In this document: positions 22,003 to 32,006 of the stretch, one piece after another
Layout: the number at the start of each line of letters is the position of its first letter
Position numbering within the stretch: position 1 is the stretch's first letter
Source of the DNA: Methylibium rhizosphaerae
GTDB lineage: Bacteria > Pseudomonadota > Gammaproteobacteria > Burkholderiales > Burkholderiaceae_C
Direction: 5' to 3'
NCBI RefSeq assembly: GCF_006386545.1
Contig: NZ_SWAR01000009.1
Coordinates: 1-64,000 of the forward strand
DNA: 64,000 bases
Notes under the pieces: model-generated
What the model saw: the letters and a program-made list of their open reading frames with translations, nothing else
Database searches by the model: none
What the model was told of the DNA's origin: nothing
Translations under genes and position numbers: made by a program

Positions 22003-24315
22003 TCAGCCGATCTTGAATCGGGCCACCGACTGCTTCAACTCCTCGGCGGTCTTGGACAGCTCTCGAACCAGCTGAGCGGTCGATCGCGTGCCCTCACCGG
22101 TCTGTTCGGTCACTGCGAAGATGTGCTGGATGTTGGCTGCCACCACGTTGGCCGATTCGGCTTCGCGGGAGGCTTGCGACGAAATGCTGGTAATCAGTTC
22201 AGCGAGCTGGCGCGACACGCGGTCGATCTCGCCCAGCGCGGTACCTGCGTTGTCGGACAGCTTGGCGCCTTCGACCACACCCTGCGTCGAGCGCTCCATG
22301 GCGGCCACGGCGTCGGCGGTGTCGGTCTGAATGGTCTTCACCAGCGCCGCGATCTGGCGCGTGGCGTCGGCGGAGCGTTCGGCCAGTCGCTGCACTTCTT
22401 CCGCAACCACCGAGAAGCCGCGACCGGCTTCACCGGCGGAGGCGGCCTGGATGGCTGCGTTCAGGGCCAGCACGTTCGTCTGCTCGGTAATGTCGGAAAT
22501 CAGTTCGGTGATTTCACCGATCTCCTGCGACGACTCGCCCAGCCGCTTGATCCGCTTGGAGGTTTCCTGGATCTGCTCGCGCAGCGTGTTCATGCCGCCG
22601 ATGGTGTTCTGCACCGCCTGCAGGCCGGATTCGGCAGCCTGCAGCGACTGGCGCGCCACCTGGGCCGACTGCTGGGCTTGCGCGGACACGTCGTTGATTC
22701 GGCCGGCCATCTGGAGCACCGATTCGCCGGTTTCGCGGATCTCGCGCAGCTGCTCGTCGGAAGCGGCCAGCAGTTCGGTCGACGTGGCTTCCACCTGCTG
22801 CGTCGTTTCGGTCACGCGGGACACAGTGCCCTGCACCTGCGACACCAGCGTGCGCAGCTCTTCCACGGTGTAGTTCACCGAGTCGGCGATGGCGCCCGTG
22901 ATGTCCTCGGTCACCGTGGCCTGTTGCGTCAAGTCGCCTTCAGCGACCGTCTGCAGTTCGTTCATCAACCGCAAAATGGCCGCCTGGTTGGCGTCGTTCA
23001 CCCGCTTGGCTTCCTGCTCCTGGCGCTCGGCTTCCTGGCGCTGCGTTTCGGCGATGGCCGCACGCTGGCGCTGGTCTTGCAGGTAGGCCATCAGCAGGCC
23101 GCCGGCGCCGGCCAGGGCCAGCAGCAGCGACAACACGATCAGCACGATGTTCAGCAGCGAGATGCCGGCGCTGTCGGCCAGGCTTTCCTGCACCTGCTCG
23201 AGGCCTTTGCGCAGCGGCTCGCTGTCCGCAATGATCGCCGCCTGCGCTTCGCGGGCGGACACCAGGCCCTGCAGGTTGCCCAGAATGGCGCCGGCCTGGG
23301 TGCGGGTCTCTTCGTACAGCTTCATCAGCGCCTCGAGGCGCTCCTTGGTCTGCGGGTCCTTGGTGCCGGGCAGGCGCAGCTCGGGGTTGCCGTCGGACAG
23401 GCCCTGCGCGATTTCACGGAAGGAGTTCAAGTCCTTGCCCAGCAGGAACACGGCTTCGGGCGACACGCCTTCCATCGTCAGGAATTCGTTGGCCGACTTG
23501 CCGATGCGCTGCGTCAGCATCACGAGCTGGCCCACGGCCGAGAGTTCGGCCGGCGAGGCGTCCTGCTGCAGCTTGAGCGAGGACACGGTCTCGGCGATTT
23601 CGAGCAGGTCGGACGACTGGCGGTTGATGGCGCGAAGCGCCTGGCCCACCTGGGTCAGGATCTTCTGCTGGCCCAGCACGGTCTGGGCGTTCTTCTCGGC
23701 GCGGTCCACCAGGGGCAGCAGGGGCTCGAGCGTCTGCTGTGCTCCCGCAGGAGCCGGCTCGAGGTCGGCACCGCCGTCCTTCAGGCCACGCACGTTGTGC
23801 GCCAGCACCTCCATGCTTTCCTGCACTTCAGGGAAGGCCTGGGGGCTGCCGATCAGCGCCTGCGACACCGACTTCGCGAGCCGCTGCGACTGCATCAGCG
23901 CCTGACCGCTGGCGCCCACCTGGGCCGCGCCCTTGGTAGCGGCGTTGATCGAGAACACCGCCGAGGCCACCAGACCCAACACGCCCAGCACCAGCATCCC
24001 GCCCAGGATGCGCTGCTGCTGCCCGGTGGACATGTGGCCGATCAGCGGCAGCGGCGCACCAACCTCGCCGGCCTCCGCTGCCTGAATGCGGGTCTCGCTG
24101 AATTCGCCCGGCAGCTCCGAAGGCGCCGCCTCCGAGATGATGGACGAGTCCGCGCTCGCGGTCTGGATGGTGGTGGGCTCCATGGCGAGCGTGCCGCCCG
24201 GCCCCACGGAGATGTCGTTGTCAGCCGGATAGGCTTCGTCGAAGGGCAGGTCGTCCGATGCGTCGGGTTGCGACTTGGGCTTACCGAAACCCTTGATCTT
24301 GTTCAGAAAACTCAT
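22003..24315 (-). CDS. pilJ: Type IV pilus methyl-accepting protein PilJ
   Basis: A 770-residue transmembrane chemoreceptor. An unusually long cytoplasmic N-terminus (about 100 residues, Asp/Glu/Ser rich) precedes TM1 (about 103-126). A periplasmic region with two PilJ-type helical repeats follows, then TM2 (about 385-408), a HAMP-like linker ([15 protein letters not shown]), and the signalling coiled coil with the hairpin tip [20 protein letters not shown] (about residues 625-645). The ATG at 24315 is preceded by an AGAGGGG Shine-Dalgarno. It lies between pilI and chpA. No CheR or CheB methylation genes are adjacent. Confidence 0.95.
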   Translation of the reverse strand: MSFLNKIKGFGKPKSQPDASDDLPFDEAYPADNDISVGPGGTLAMEPTTIQTASADSSIISEAAPSELPGEFSETRIQAAEAGEVGAPLPLIGHMSTGQQQRILGGMLVLGVLGLVASAVFSINAATKGAAQVGASGQALMQSQRLAKSVSQALIGSPQAFPEVQESMEVLAHNVRGLKDGGADLEPAPAGAQQTLEPLLPLVDRAEKNAQTVLGQQKILTQVGQALRAINRQSSDLLEIAETVSSLKLQQDASPAELSAVGQLVMLTQRIGKSANEFLTMEGVSPEAVFLLGKDLNSFREIAQGLSDGNPELRLPGTKDPQTKERLEALMKLYEETRTQAGAILGNLQGLVSAREAQAAIIADSEPLRKGLEQVQESLADSAGISLLNIVLIVLSLLLALAGAGGLLMAYLQDQRQRAAIAETQRQEAERQEQEAKRVNDANQAAILRLMNELQTVAEGDLTQQATVTEDITGAIADSVNYTVEELRTLVSQVQGTVSRVTETTQQVEATSTELLAASDEQLREIRETGESVLQMAGRINDVSAQAQQSAQVARQSLQAAESGLQAVQNTIGGMNTLREQIQETSKRIKRLGESSQEIGEITELISDITEQTNVLALNAAIQAASAGEAGRGFSVVAEEVQRLAERSADATRQIAALVKTIQTDTADAVAAMERSTQGVVEGAKLSDNAGTALGEIDRVSRQLAELITSISSQASREAESANVVAANIQHIFAVTEQTGEGTRSTAQLVRELSKTAEELKQSVARFKIG

Positions 24316-24374
24316 AGGCCCCTCTTTTCCTGCTTGCGCTTTTATCTCGCTGATCGATCGATACCGGTGGGCGA

Positions 24375-24902
24375 TCAGCCCACGATCTTGAGGAAGGACT
24401 CGTCGCCGGCGAGAGCCGCCAGGCGAAGTTCCTGCCACACACGTCCACTGCTGTCGCGATAGCGACCGCCGACGAATCCAGGCTTGGGTCTGCCTTCGTC
24501 GGCGTCTTCTTCCAATTGCTCACGGCTGCGCAGGCCCGAGAGCTTGTCCACCAGCATCGCGCAGTTGATCTCGAGCACCGGGTTGAACGCGATCAGCCGC
24601 AGCTGCTCGCGCGCGAATTCATTGGCTGCCTGGCTCTTGAGCCCCAGGAAGCCGGCCAGGTCGACCACGCCGTGCAGGCCGCCGCGCAGGTTGGCCACGC
24701 CGAGGAACCAGCCGCTCGTGTGCGGCACGGGCACCAGGGCGCCGAACGGAAAGATCTCGCCGGCTTCGCCCAACGGCAGCAGAAAGCCCTGGCCACCGGA
24801 CTCGACGGCGAGCCAGGTGGCCGTGTTCGCCTGCGTACGCGCGACCTTCAGGCGCTCGGCCAGACGGCTTTGCAGTTCACGCAGTGCTTCTCGTTTAGCC
24901 AT
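24375..24902 (-). CDS. pilI: CheW-like adaptor PilI
   Basis: A 175-residue CheW-domain protein that should couple PilJ to the ChpA kinase. The CheW fold is visible from residue 28 ([22 protein letters not shown]) through [23 protein letters not shown], the usual interaction strand region, to [15 protein letters not shown]. The N-terminal 25 residues form a charged helix. It is 28 nt downstream of pilH and 59 nt upstream of pilJ. Confidence 0.93.
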   Translation of the reverse strand: MAKREALRELQSRLAERLKVARTQANTATWLAVESGGQGFLLPLGEAGEIFPFGALVPVPHTSGWFLGVANLRGGLHGVVDLAGFLGLKSQAANEFAREQLRLIAFNPVLEINCAMLVDKLSGLRSREQLEEDADEGRPKPGFVGGRYRDSSGRVWQELRLAALAGDESFLKIVG

Positions 24903-24930
24903 TCACGCTGCTCGTTGGTGCTTCTTGTTC

Positions 24931-25296
24931 TTAGCCGAAGGCCTTGATCTTGGCCACCAGCTCGTCGGCATCGACGGGCTTCACGACATAGTCGCGCGCG
25001 CCCTGGCGCATGCCCCAGACCTTGTCGGTCTCCTGGTTCTTGCTGGTGCACATGATCACCGGGATGTCGCCGTAGTTCGGGTCGCGGGTGATCGCGCGGG
25101 TGAGCTGGAAGCCGTTGAGGCCGGGCATCACCACGTCCATCAGGATGAGGTCGGGCTTGTCTTCGGCCAGGCGGCGCATCGCCTCGTCGCCGTTTTCAGC
25201 CGTGCGCACCTGGTAGCCACGCTTGGTCAGGATTTCGGACAAATAGTGGAGCTCGGTCTTGGAGTCGTCCACCAGCAGGATTTTCTGAATCGGCAT
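24931..25296 (-). CDS. pilH: Single-domain response regulator PilH
   Basis: A 121-residue CheY-like receiver with DD (10-11 region), the phospho-acceptor aspartate in LILMDVVMPGLNG, conserved Thr/Ser in MCTSK and Lys in VVKPVD. In the Pil-Chp system PilH is the second CheY, implicated in retraction control or as a phosphate sink. It lies between pilG and pilI, with 107 nt after pilG. Confidence 0.93.
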   Translation of the reverse strand: MPIQKILLVDDSKTELHYLSEILTKRGYQVRTAENGDEAMRRLAEDKPDLILMDVVMPGLNGFQLTRAITRDPNYGDIPVIMCTSKNQETDKVWGMRQGARDYVVKPVDADELVAKIKAFG

Positions 25297-25403
25297 GGCT
25301 CGTTTTCCTCTGTCAACGGCGGCACTGTGCGGTACCGCCGGCTACTGCTACTACTGCTGCCGGGCGCCCCGGACCGTGTTGCGGACCACCCGCACCCACC
25401 GTC

Positions 25404-25805
25404 TCAGGCGGCCCGCTTGTGCTGCTCCACCGCCTGGAGCAGCTGGTCCTTCGTGAAGGGCTTGGTCAGGTAGTCCTCGGAGCCGACCATGCGGCCGCGC
25501 GCCTTGTCGAACAGACCGTCCTTCGACGACAGCATGATGACCGGCACGCGCGAGAACTTCGGGTTGCGCTTGATGATGGCGCAGGTCTGGTAGCCGTCGA
25601 GCCGGGGCATCAGGATGTCGCAGAAGATCAGATGCGGTTCGCAGTCATTGACTTTGGCCAGCGCATCGAAGCCGTCTTCGGCCAGCACGACCTCGTAGCC
25701 GCCCTGCTTGAGAAAGATCTCGGCGCTGCGCCGGATGGTGTTGCTGTCGTCTATCACAAGCACCTTGGTACCAGCCCCCTGGCCGGCCTGCCCTGCTTCG
25801 CTCAC
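25404..25805 (-). CDS. pilG: Single-domain response regulator PilG
   Basis: A 133-residue CheY-like receiver, the PilG output of the Pil-Chp system (pilus extension control). Motifs are VLVIDDSNTIRRSAE, the phospho-site in LIFCDILMPRLDG, and SSKDGLFDKARG with the family's KPFTK near the end. The start is GTG at 25805, with GGAG 8 nt upstream. It is 63 nt downstream of the rubredoxin gene. Confidence 0.93.
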   Translation of the reverse strand: MSEAGQAGQGAGTKVLVIDDSNTIRRSAEIFLKQGGYEVVLAEDGFDALAKVNDCEPHLIFCDILMPRLDGYQTCAIIKRNPKFSRVPVIMLSSKDGLFDKARGRMVGSEDYLTKPFTKDQLLQAVEQHKRAA

Positions 25806-25868
25806 GGACGAACTCCTAACGACTTGTGACCCCGCGGAAGAGCGTCCGGGGGGGTTGTAGGCATGCGG

Positions 25869-26042
25869 CTAAATCTGCACCATCTCGAAGTCCTCCTTGC
25901 GGGCTCCGCACTCGGGACAGGTCCAGTTCATCGGCACGTCGGCCCACTTGGTGCCGGGCGCAATGCCATGTTCGGGGTCGCCTGCCGCCTCGTCATAGAT
26001 CCAGCCGCAAATGAGGCACATCCAGGTCTGCGATTCGCTCAC
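25869..26042 (-). CDS. Rubredoxin
   Basis: A 57-residue iron protein with two CxxC knuckles: CLIC (9-12) and CPEC (42-45) bind one Fe in an FeS4 site. The fold signatures GWIYDEAAGDPEHGIAPGTKW and the end ARKEDFEMV are canonical. The start is GTG at 26042; the sequence before the next Met (residue 8) fits rubredoxins that begin a few residues before WxC. The Shine-Dalgarno is weak. It is a one-electron carrier whose partner is not evident. It is divergent from thiD and in line with pilG, apparently the first gene of the cluster. Confidence 0.93.
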   Translation of the reverse strand: MSESQTWMCLICGWIYDEAAGDPEHGIAPGTKWADVPMNWTCPECGARKEDFEMVQI

Positions 26043-26059
26043 TTAGTCTTTTAGCTTCA

Positions 26060-26081
26060 CTACAATGAATAACGATTGTAG
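26060..26081. promoter_or_regulatory. Inverted repeat in the rubredoxin/thiD divergent region
   Basis: A 7-bp inverted repeat, CTACAAT (26060-26066) and ATTGTAG (26075-26081), has an 8-nt centre. It lies in an unusually AT-rich stretch 18 nt upstream of the rubredoxin start and about 120 nt before thiD. It is a reasonable operator or overlapping promoter for the minus-strand cluster; no regulator is identified. Confidence 0.4.
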
Positions 26082-26197
26082 CCACGCGAACTCTGAAAAA
26101 TCCAAGACTTCGTAGGCACATACGCAACATACCTCACACTTTTCTAGAAGGTCGAACGCGGAAGTTCCGCAGCCCGGCCCACCCCCCAAAGCGCCTG

Positions 26198-27142
26198 ATG
26201 ACCACCGCCCCCATCGCCCCTTCCGACACCAACCCCGAGGTCCTGCAGGAGCCGCCCGCGCCCGCCTGCGTGATGAGCTTCAACGCCAGCGACCCGAGCG
26301 GCGCCGGCGGGCTGGCCGGCGACGTGACCACGATCGCCGCCATGGGCGCCCATGCGCTGCCGGTGGTGACCTCGATCGTGCTGCGCGACACCGCCGAGGT
26401 GTTCGAGGCCTCCGAGATCGAGCCCGACACCATCGTCGAGCAGGCCCGCAGCATCCTGGAAGACGTGACCATCTCGGCCTGGAAGGTCGGCTTCCTGGGC
26501 AGTGCCGAGGGGGTGAGCGCCGTGGCGGAGGTGTTGTCCGACTATGCCGATGTGCCGCTGGTCGCCTACCTGCCCAACCTTTCCTGGATGGACGAGGACC
26601 CGCTGGCCGGCTACCTCGACGCCTTCCGCGAGCTGGTGCTGCCGCAGACCGAGGTGCTGGTGGGCAACCACAAGACGCTCACCGACTTCCTGCTGCCCGA
26701 GTGGGAGGCCGAGCGTCCGCCGTCGGCGCGCGAGTTGGCCGTGGCGGCCAGCGAACATGGCGCCCGCTACGTGCTGGTCACCGGCGTGCAGCTTCCCGAT
26801 CAGTTCATCGACAACGTGCTGGCGTCGGCGCAGGGCGCCATCACCGGCGAGAAGTTCGAGCGTTTCGAGACCAGCTTCGTGGGCGCCGGCGAAACGCTGT
26901 CGGCTGCGCTTGCGGCGCTCGTGGCCAGCGGCCAGGAGCTGCACGTGGCGGTCTCCGAGGCGCTGAGCTTCCTCGACCAGTCGCTCGACGCCGGCTTCCG
27001 GCCCGGCATGGGCAATGTGGTGCCCGACCGCTTCTTCTGGGCCCTGCCACCGGCCGAAGAAGGCGCGGAAGGCGAGGAACCGCAGGGCGGCCCCGGCGGC
27101 AGCGACCCCGACAAGCCGGCCCCCGGCCGCAGCATCCACTGA
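26198..27142 (+). CDS. thiD: Hydroxymethylpyrimidine/phosphomethylpyrimidine kinase family protein
   Basis: A 314-residue ribokinase-fold protein of the ThiD family (thiamine pyrimidine phosphorylation). [19 protein letters not shown] (27-45), the substrate loop, is canonical, and residues 95-103 (WKVGFLGSA) and 191-197 (YVLVTGV) fit. The anion-hole motif, GTGC in enterobacterial ThiD, reads GAGE (229-232), so the catalytic-position residue is Glu232. Residues 283-314 form an Ala/Glu then Pro/Gly-rich tail absent from most ThiD proteins. It starts a short plus-strand unit with hemL 13 nt later. No TPP riboswitch is visible upstream. Confidence 0.85.
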   Translation: MTTAPIAPSDTNPEVLQEPPAPACVMSFNASDPSGAGGLAGDVTTIAAMGAHALPVVTSIVLRDTAEVFEASEIEPDTIVEQARSILEDVTISAWKVGFLGSAEGVSAVAEVLSDYADVPLVAYLPNLSWMDEDPLAGYLDAFRELVLPQTEVLVGNHKTLTDFLLPEWEAERPPSARELAVAASEHGARYVLVTGVQLPDQFIDNVLASAQGAITGEKFERFETSFVGAGETLSAALAALVASGQELHVAVSEALSFLDQSLDAGFRPGMGNVVPDRFFWALPPAEEGAEGEEPQGGPGGSDPDKPAPGRSIH

Positions 27143-27155
27143 CTTCCCTGCCCCG

Positions 27156-28442
27156 ATGAGCGCAAACGCAAAGCTGTTCGAGCGTGCCCAGCACGTCATC
27201 CCGGGTGGCGTGAACTCGCCGGTGCGCGCCTTCCGCGCGGTCGGCGGCACGCCGCGGTTCATCACGCGGGCGCAGGGCGCCTACCTGTGGGATGCCGACG
27301 GCCGGCGCTACATCGACTACATCGGCTCCTGGGGCCCCATGATCCTGGGCCATGGCCATCCGGCCGTGCTCGAGGCGGTGCAGAAGGCGGCGACCGACGG
27401 CTTCTCCTTCGGCGCCCCCACCGAGCGCGAGATCGAGCTGGCCGAGGAGATCCTGAAGTTCGTGCCCAGCGCCGAGCAGGTGCGGCTGGTGAGCTCGGGC
27501 ACCGAGGCCGCCATGAGTGCCATCCGCCTGGCACGCGGCGCCACCGGGCGGCCCCGGCTGATCAAGTTCGAGGGCTGCTACCACGGCCATGCCGACGCCC
27601 TGCTGGTGAAGGCCGGCTCAGGCCTGGCCACCTTCGGCCACCCCACCAGCGCCGGCGTGCCGCCCGAGGTGGTGCAGCACACGCTGGTGCTCGAGTACAA
27701 CAACCTCGCCCAGCTCGAAGCGGCCTTCGCCGAGCACGGCAGCGAGCTGGCCTGCGTGATGATCGAACCGATCGCCGGCAACATGAACTTCGTGCGGGCC
27801 GCGGTGCCCTTCATGAAACGCCTGCGCGAGCTGTGCACGCAGCACGGCGCCCTGCTCGTGTTCGACGAGGTCATGACCGGCTTCCGTGTGGCGCTGGGCA
27901 GCGCACAGAGCCTGTATGCGCAGGCCATCCCCGGCTTCGCGCCGGACCTGAGCGTCTTCGGCAAGGTGATCGGCGGCGGCATGCCGCTGGCCGCCTTTGC
28001 CGGCCCGCGCGCAGTGATGCAGCAGCTGGCGCCGCTGGGTCCGGTCTACCAGGCCGGCACGCTGAGCGGCAACCCGGTGGCCACGGCCTGCGGGCTGGCC
28101 ACCCTGAAGGAAATCCAGAAGCCCGGCTTCTTCGACGCCCTGGCGGCGCGCACCCGCTCACTCGTGGACGGCCTGCTGGGTGCGGCACAGGAGGCCGGCG
28201 TGCCGATGGCGGGCGACTGCGAAGGCGGCATGTTCGGCTTCTTCTTCGGCAACGAGCTGCCGCAGCACTACGGTGCCGTGATGGCCACCGACAAGGACCG
28301 CTTCAACCGCTTCTTCCACGCCATGCTCGACGGCGGCGTCTACCTGGCCCCTGCCCTCTATGAAGCCGGCTTCGTGAGCGCGGCCCATACGGCCGAGGAC
28401 ATCGCCGCTACCGTGGAGGCGGCCCGCGCGGCCTTGCGCTGA
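27156..28442 (+). CDS. hemL: Glutamate-1-semialdehyde 2,1-aminomutase
   Basis: A 428-residue PLP enzyme making 5-aminolevulinate for haem in the C5 pathway. The start of the fold, [17 protein letters not shown], is diagnostic. PLP contacts include [15 protein letters not shown], the aspartate in [10 protein letters not shown], and the Schiff-base lysine Lys270 in [12 protein letters not shown]. Full length. It lies 13 nt after thiD and ends 24 nt before the convergent prlC stop. Confidence 0.97.
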   Translation: MSANAKLFERAQHVIPGGVNSPVRAFRAVGGTPRFITRAQGAYLWDADGRRYIDYIGSWGPMILGHGHPAVLEAVQKAATDGFSFGAPTEREIELAEEILKFVPSAEQVRLVSSGTEAAMSAIRLARGATGRPRLIKFEGCYHGHADALLVKAGSGLATFGHPTSAGVPPEVVQHTLVLEYNNLAQLEAAFAEHGSELACVMIEPIAGNMNFVRAAVPFMKRLRELCTQHGALLVFDEVMTGFRVALGSAQSLYAQAIPGFAPDLSVFGKVIGGGMPLAAFAGPRAVMQQLAPLGPVYQAGTLSGNPVATACGLATLKEIQKPGFFDALAARTRSLVDGLLGAAQEAGVPMAGDCEGGMFGFFFGNELPQHYGAVMATDKDRFNRFFHAMLDGGVYLAPALYEAGFVSAAHTAEDIAATVEAARAALR

Positions 28443-28466
28443 GCCGGGTTCACGCGGGCACGGCAC

Positions 28467-30527
28467 TCAGGCCGGTTCGGCCACCAGCCCGCGATCCACC
28501 AGCATGGCCTGCACGTCGGCGTCGCGCCCGCGGAAGGCCCGATAGGCCGCCCCCGGCTCGACGCTGTTGCCCGCGCTGTAGATGTGGCGCTTCAGCCGCT
28601 CGGCAATGGCGGGGTGGAAGATGTCGCCGGCCTCGACGAAGGCGTTGAAGCCGTCGGCATCGAGCACCTCGGCCCACATGTAGACGTAGTAGCCGGCGGC
28701 ATAGCTGTCGCTGGCGAACAGGTGGCGGAAGTGCGGCAGCCGGTGCATCAGGCCCACCACCTCGGGCACGCCCAGGCGCAAACGCTCCTCCCGCTCGAAG
28801 GCGGTGATGTCCAGCCCTTCCATCGAGGTCCTGCGATGCAGCGCCAGGTCGAGCAGGGCCGAGCCGACGTACTGCACCGTCTCGTAACCCTGGTTGAAAT
28901 GGCGCGCCCGCTTCAGGCGCTCGATCAGCGCGTCGGGGATCGGCTCGCCGGTCTGCACGTGCGGTGCATGGCGCTTGAGCACCTCGGGCTCGAGCGCCCA
29001 GTGTTCGTAGATCTGCGACGGCAGCTCGACGAAGTCCTGCAGCACGTTGGTGCCCGACAGGCGCTCGTAGGTCACGCTGCTGAGCAGCCCGTGCAGGCCG
29101 TGGCCGAACTCGTGGAACAGCGTGCGCACGTCGTCGAACGACAGCAGCGTCGGCGTGCCCGGGGCGCCCTTGGCGAAGTTGTTGTTGTTCACGACGATGG
29201 GCAGCACCGCGGAGCCGTCGGCGGTGTTGCGCATCTGCTCGCGATACAGGCTCATCCAGGCGCCGCCGCGCTTGCTCGGCCGCGCGAAGTTGTCGCCGAG
29301 GAAGAGGCCGACCAGTGCATCGGTCCCGGCGTCGCGCACCTCCCAGGCCCGCACGTCGGGGTGGTAGAGCGCCAGGCCGCGCTGCTCGACGAAGCGCACG
29401 CCGAACAGGCGGCCGGCGCAGTCGAACATCGCATCGATCATGCGGTCGAGCTGCAGGTAAGGCTTCACCTCGTTGTCGTCGAGCTGGTAGCGGGCCACGC
29501 GCACCTGCTCCGCGTAGTGGCGCCAGTCCCAGGGCTGCAGCTCGATGGCGTCGCCCGCCGCGCGGGCCTGCGCTTCCAGCAGGGCACGCTCCTCGGCGGC
29601 GCGTTCCTTGGCCGGGCCCCACACGCGCTGCAGCAGGCCGGCCACGGCGTCGGGCGTACCGGCCATGCGGTCGCGCAGCGCGTAGTCGGCATAGCTGTCG
29701 AAGCCGTGCAGGCGCGCCTGCTCGAGGCGCAGCTTCATGATCTGCGCGGCCAGGGCCCGCGTGTCGCGCTCGGGCACGTGTTCGCCGCGCGAGGTCCAGG
29801 CACGCCACGCGGCCTCGCGCAGGTCGCGGCGCTTGCTGAAGGTGAGGAAAGGCGCAATCAGCGAACGCGAAAGGGTGACGACATGGCCGTCGACACCGCG
29901 CTGCGAGGCGGCTTCACGGGCGGCATTGCGCACCCAGTCGGGCAGCCCTTCGAGGTCGGCTTCACCGGAAAGCGGCAGGTGGTAGGCCGCCTCGTCGCCC
30001 AGCACGTGCTGGCTGAACCGGGTGTTGAGCTCGGCCAGCTGCTGCATCACCTCGGCGTATCGCGCCTTGGCGGCCGGCGCGAGCCGCGCACCGGCCATCA
30101 CGAAGTCGAGGTGCAGCCGCTCCAGCAGGCGCTGCTGCTCGGCACCCAGCCCCAGGCTGGCGCGCCGTTCGTACAGCGCTTCGAGGCGCTCGAACAGCGC
30201 CGCGTTCAGGTACACCGCGCTGCGATGGGCCGCCAGCCTGGGCGCCATCTCGCGCTCGACCTCGCGCAGCTCGGGAGAGCTCTCGGAAGCGCACAGGTTG
30301 TGGAACACCGCTTCGATCCGGCGCAGCAGGCGGCCGCTGCGGTCCAGCGCGGCGGCGGTGTTGTCGAAGCTGGGCGGCTCGGCGGTACCGGCAATGCCGT
30401 CGATCTCGGCCAGGTGCTGCGCGAGGCCCTGGTCGAATGCGGGCGGGAAGTGGCCAGGCTGGATGCGGTCGAACGGGGGCAGGCCGTAGGGGGTATCCCA
30501 GTCCTGCAGCAGGGGATTGCTCGTCAT
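28467..30527 (-). CDS. prlC: Oligopeptidase A (M3 metallopeptidase)
   Basis: A 686-residue cytosolic zinc peptidase that degrades short peptides, including cleaved signal peptides. The zinc site is HEFGHGLH (His472, Glu473, His476), with the downstream glutamate in DFVELPSQIYEHW. The M3 N-terminal helical domain is complete. The ATG at 30527 is chosen over an in-frame ATG four codons upstream because GAGG lies 6 nt before it. It is divergent from mpl. Confidence 0.95.
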   Translation of the reverse strand: MTSNPLLQDWDTPYGLPPFDRIQPGHFPPAFDQGLAQHLAEIDGIAGTAEPPSFDNTAAALDRSGRLLRRIEAVFHNLCASESSPELREVEREMAPRLAAHRSAVYLNAALFERLEALYERRASLGLGAEQQRLLERLHLDFVMAGARLAPAAKARYAEVMQQLAELNTRFSQHVLGDEAAYHLPLSGEADLEGLPDWVRNAAREAASQRGVDGHVVTLSRSLIAPFLTFSKRRDLREAAWRAWTSRGEHVPERDTRALAAQIMKLRLEQARLHGFDSYADYALRDRMAGTPDAVAGLLQRVWGPAKERAAEERALLEAQARAAGDAIELQPWDWRHYAEQVRVARYQLDDNEVKPYLQLDRMIDAMFDCAGRLFGVRFVEQRGLALYHPDVRAWEVRDAGTDALVGLFLGDNFARPSKRGGAWMSLYREQMRNTADGSAVLPIVVNNNNFAKGAPGTPTLLSFDDVRTLFHEFGHGLHGLLSSVTYERLSGTNVLQDFVELPSQIYEHWALEPEVLKRHAPHVQTGEPIPDALIERLKRARHFNQGYETVQYVGSALLDLALHRRTSMEGLDITAFEREERLRLGVPEVVGLMHRLPHFRHLFASDSYAAGYYVYMWAEVLDADGFNAFVEAGDIFHPAIAERLKRHIYSAGNSVEPGAAYRAFRGRDADVQAMLVDRGLVAEPA

Positions 30528-30628
30528 GCGGGGCCTCATGAGCCGGTGATGCCCTGTAGGGCGGAGCCGGCATGGTAAGACGAGTTGGCAAACGCTGCGC
30601 GGGCCGCATCCTGCCCGCCCCAGGCTCC

Positions 30629-30634
30629 TAGAAT
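30629..30634 (+). promoter_or_regulatory. Candidate -10 element for mpl, leaderless type
   Basis: TAGAAT ends 7 nt (CGCCCGA) before the mpl ATG. There is no Shine-Dalgarno in this space, so transcription is expected to begin at or next to the start codon. The same layout is seen before rsmD. Confidence 0.5.
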
Positions 30635-30641
30635 CGCCCGA

Positions 30642-32000
30642 ATGCACATTCACATCCTTGGCATCTGCGGCACCTTCATGGGGGGTGTGGCGGCACTGGC
30701 GCGCGAGGCCGGGCACCGCGTGACGGGCTGCGACGCGGGCGTGTATCCGCCGATGAGCGACCAGCTGCGCGCGCTCGACATCGAGCTGATCGAGGGCTAC
30801 TCGGCCGACCAGCTCAAGCTGAAGCCCGACGTCTTCGTCGTCGGCAACGTGGTGTCGCGCGGCAATGCGCTGGTCGAAGCCATGCTCGACGCCGGCGCGG
30901 CCTACACCAGCGGCCCGCAGTGGCTGGCCGAACACGTGCTGCAAGGCCGCCACGTGCTGGCCGTCGCCGGCACGCACGGCAAGACCACCACCACGTCGAT
31001 GCTGGCGTGGATCCTCGAACACGCCGGCCTCGACCCGGGCTTCCTGGTGGGCGGCGTGCCGCAGAACTTCGGCGTCTCGGCAAGGCTGGGCACGGGCGCA
31101 CCCTTCGTCATCGAGGCCGACGAATACGACACCGCCTTCTTCGACAAGCGCAGCAAGTTCGTGCACTACCGGCCGCGCACCGCGGTGCTCAACAACCTCG
31201 AGTACGACCACGCGGACATCTTTGCCGACCTCGCGGCCATCGAGACCCAGTTCCACCACCTCGTGCGCACCGTGCCTGCCTCCGGCCGCCTGGTGGTGAA
31301 TGCCCGCGAGGAGAGCCTGGACCGTGTGCTGCAGCGCGGCTGCTGGAGCGAAAACGTGCGCTTCGGCACGCGCGGCGACGCCCCCGGCTGGCGCGCCCGC
31401 GGCGAGCCGCATGCGTTCGACGTTCTCAAGTCCGGCGTGCATCTCGCGCGTGTGGAGTGGGAACTGCTGGGCGAACACAACCAGATGAATGCACTGGCCG
31501 CCATTGCCGCCGCCGACCATGTCGGCGTGCCTCCGGCAGTGGCCGCCAAGGCGCTGGGCGAGTTCCGCAACGTCAAGCGCCGGCTGGAGCTGCGCGGCGA
31601 GGCCCGCGGCGTGAAGGTCTACGACGACTTTGCTCACCACCCCACCGCCATCCGCACCACTGTCGACGGTCTGCGCCGCAAGGTCGGGCTCGAACGCATC
31701 CTGGCCGTGTTCGAGCCGCGCTCGAACACGATGAAGCTGGGCACCATGAAGGCGCAGCTCCCGTGGGCCCTGGAAGAGGCCGACCTCGCCTTCTGTCACA
31801 GCGGCGGCCTCACCTGGAACGCCGAGGACGCGCTGGCGCCGATGGGCGACAAGGCCATGGTGAGCGACAACATCGACGAACTCGTGCAGCGCGTGGTGCG
31901 CGCCAGCAAGCCGGGCGACCACATCCTGTGCATGAGCAACGGCGGCTTCGGCGGCATCCACCCCAAGCTCCTCGAGGCGCTGGCGGGCTCGCGCCGCTGA
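30642..32000 (+). CDS. mpl: UDP-MurNAc:L-alanyl-gamma-D-glutamyl-meso-DAP ligase
   Basis: A 452-residue Mur-ligase family enzyme that recycles the murein tripeptide by joining it to UDP-MurNAc. It begins MHIHILGICGTFMGG, the Mpl version of the nucleotide loop, with the ATP loop GTHGKTT (110-116), EADEYDTAFFDKRSKF typical of Mpl, and NQMNALAAIAAA. Domain order and length fit. It fits functionally with ampD and mtgA elsewhere in the window. It is followed 6 nt later by the DUF454 gene. Confidence 0.96.
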   Translation: MHIHILGICGTFMGGVAALAREAGHRVTGCDAGVYPPMSDQLRALDIELIEGYSADQLKLKPDVFVVGNVVSRGNALVEAMLDAGAAYTSGPQWLAEHVLQGRHVLAVAGTHGKTTTTSMLAWILEHAGLDPGFLVGGVPQNFGVSARLGTGAPFVIEADEYDTAFFDKRSKFVHYRPRTAVLNNLEYDHADIFADLAAIETQFHHLVRTVPASGRLVVNAREESLDRVLQRGCWSENVRFGTRGDAPGWRARGEPHAFDVLKSGVHLARVEWELLGEHNQMNALAAIAAADHVGVPPAVAAKALGEFRNVKRRLELRGEARGVKVYDDFAHHPTAIRTTVDGLRRKVGLERILAVFEPRSNTMKLGTMKAQLPWALEEADLAFCHSGGLTWNAEDALAPMGDKAMVSDNIDELVQRVVRASKPGDHILCMSNGGFGGIHPKLLEALAGSRR

Positions 32001-32006
32001 AGCTCG

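Noticed and set aside
25329-25338. GCGGTACCGC palindrome between pilG and pilH as an operator
   Set aside because: A single 10-bp GC-rich palindrome without a promoter nearby is expected by chance at this base composition.
30527-30539. Alternative prlC start at 30539 (MRPR extension)
   Set aside because: The 30527 ATG has a GAGG 6 nt upstream, and the added residues are not part of the M3 family start.
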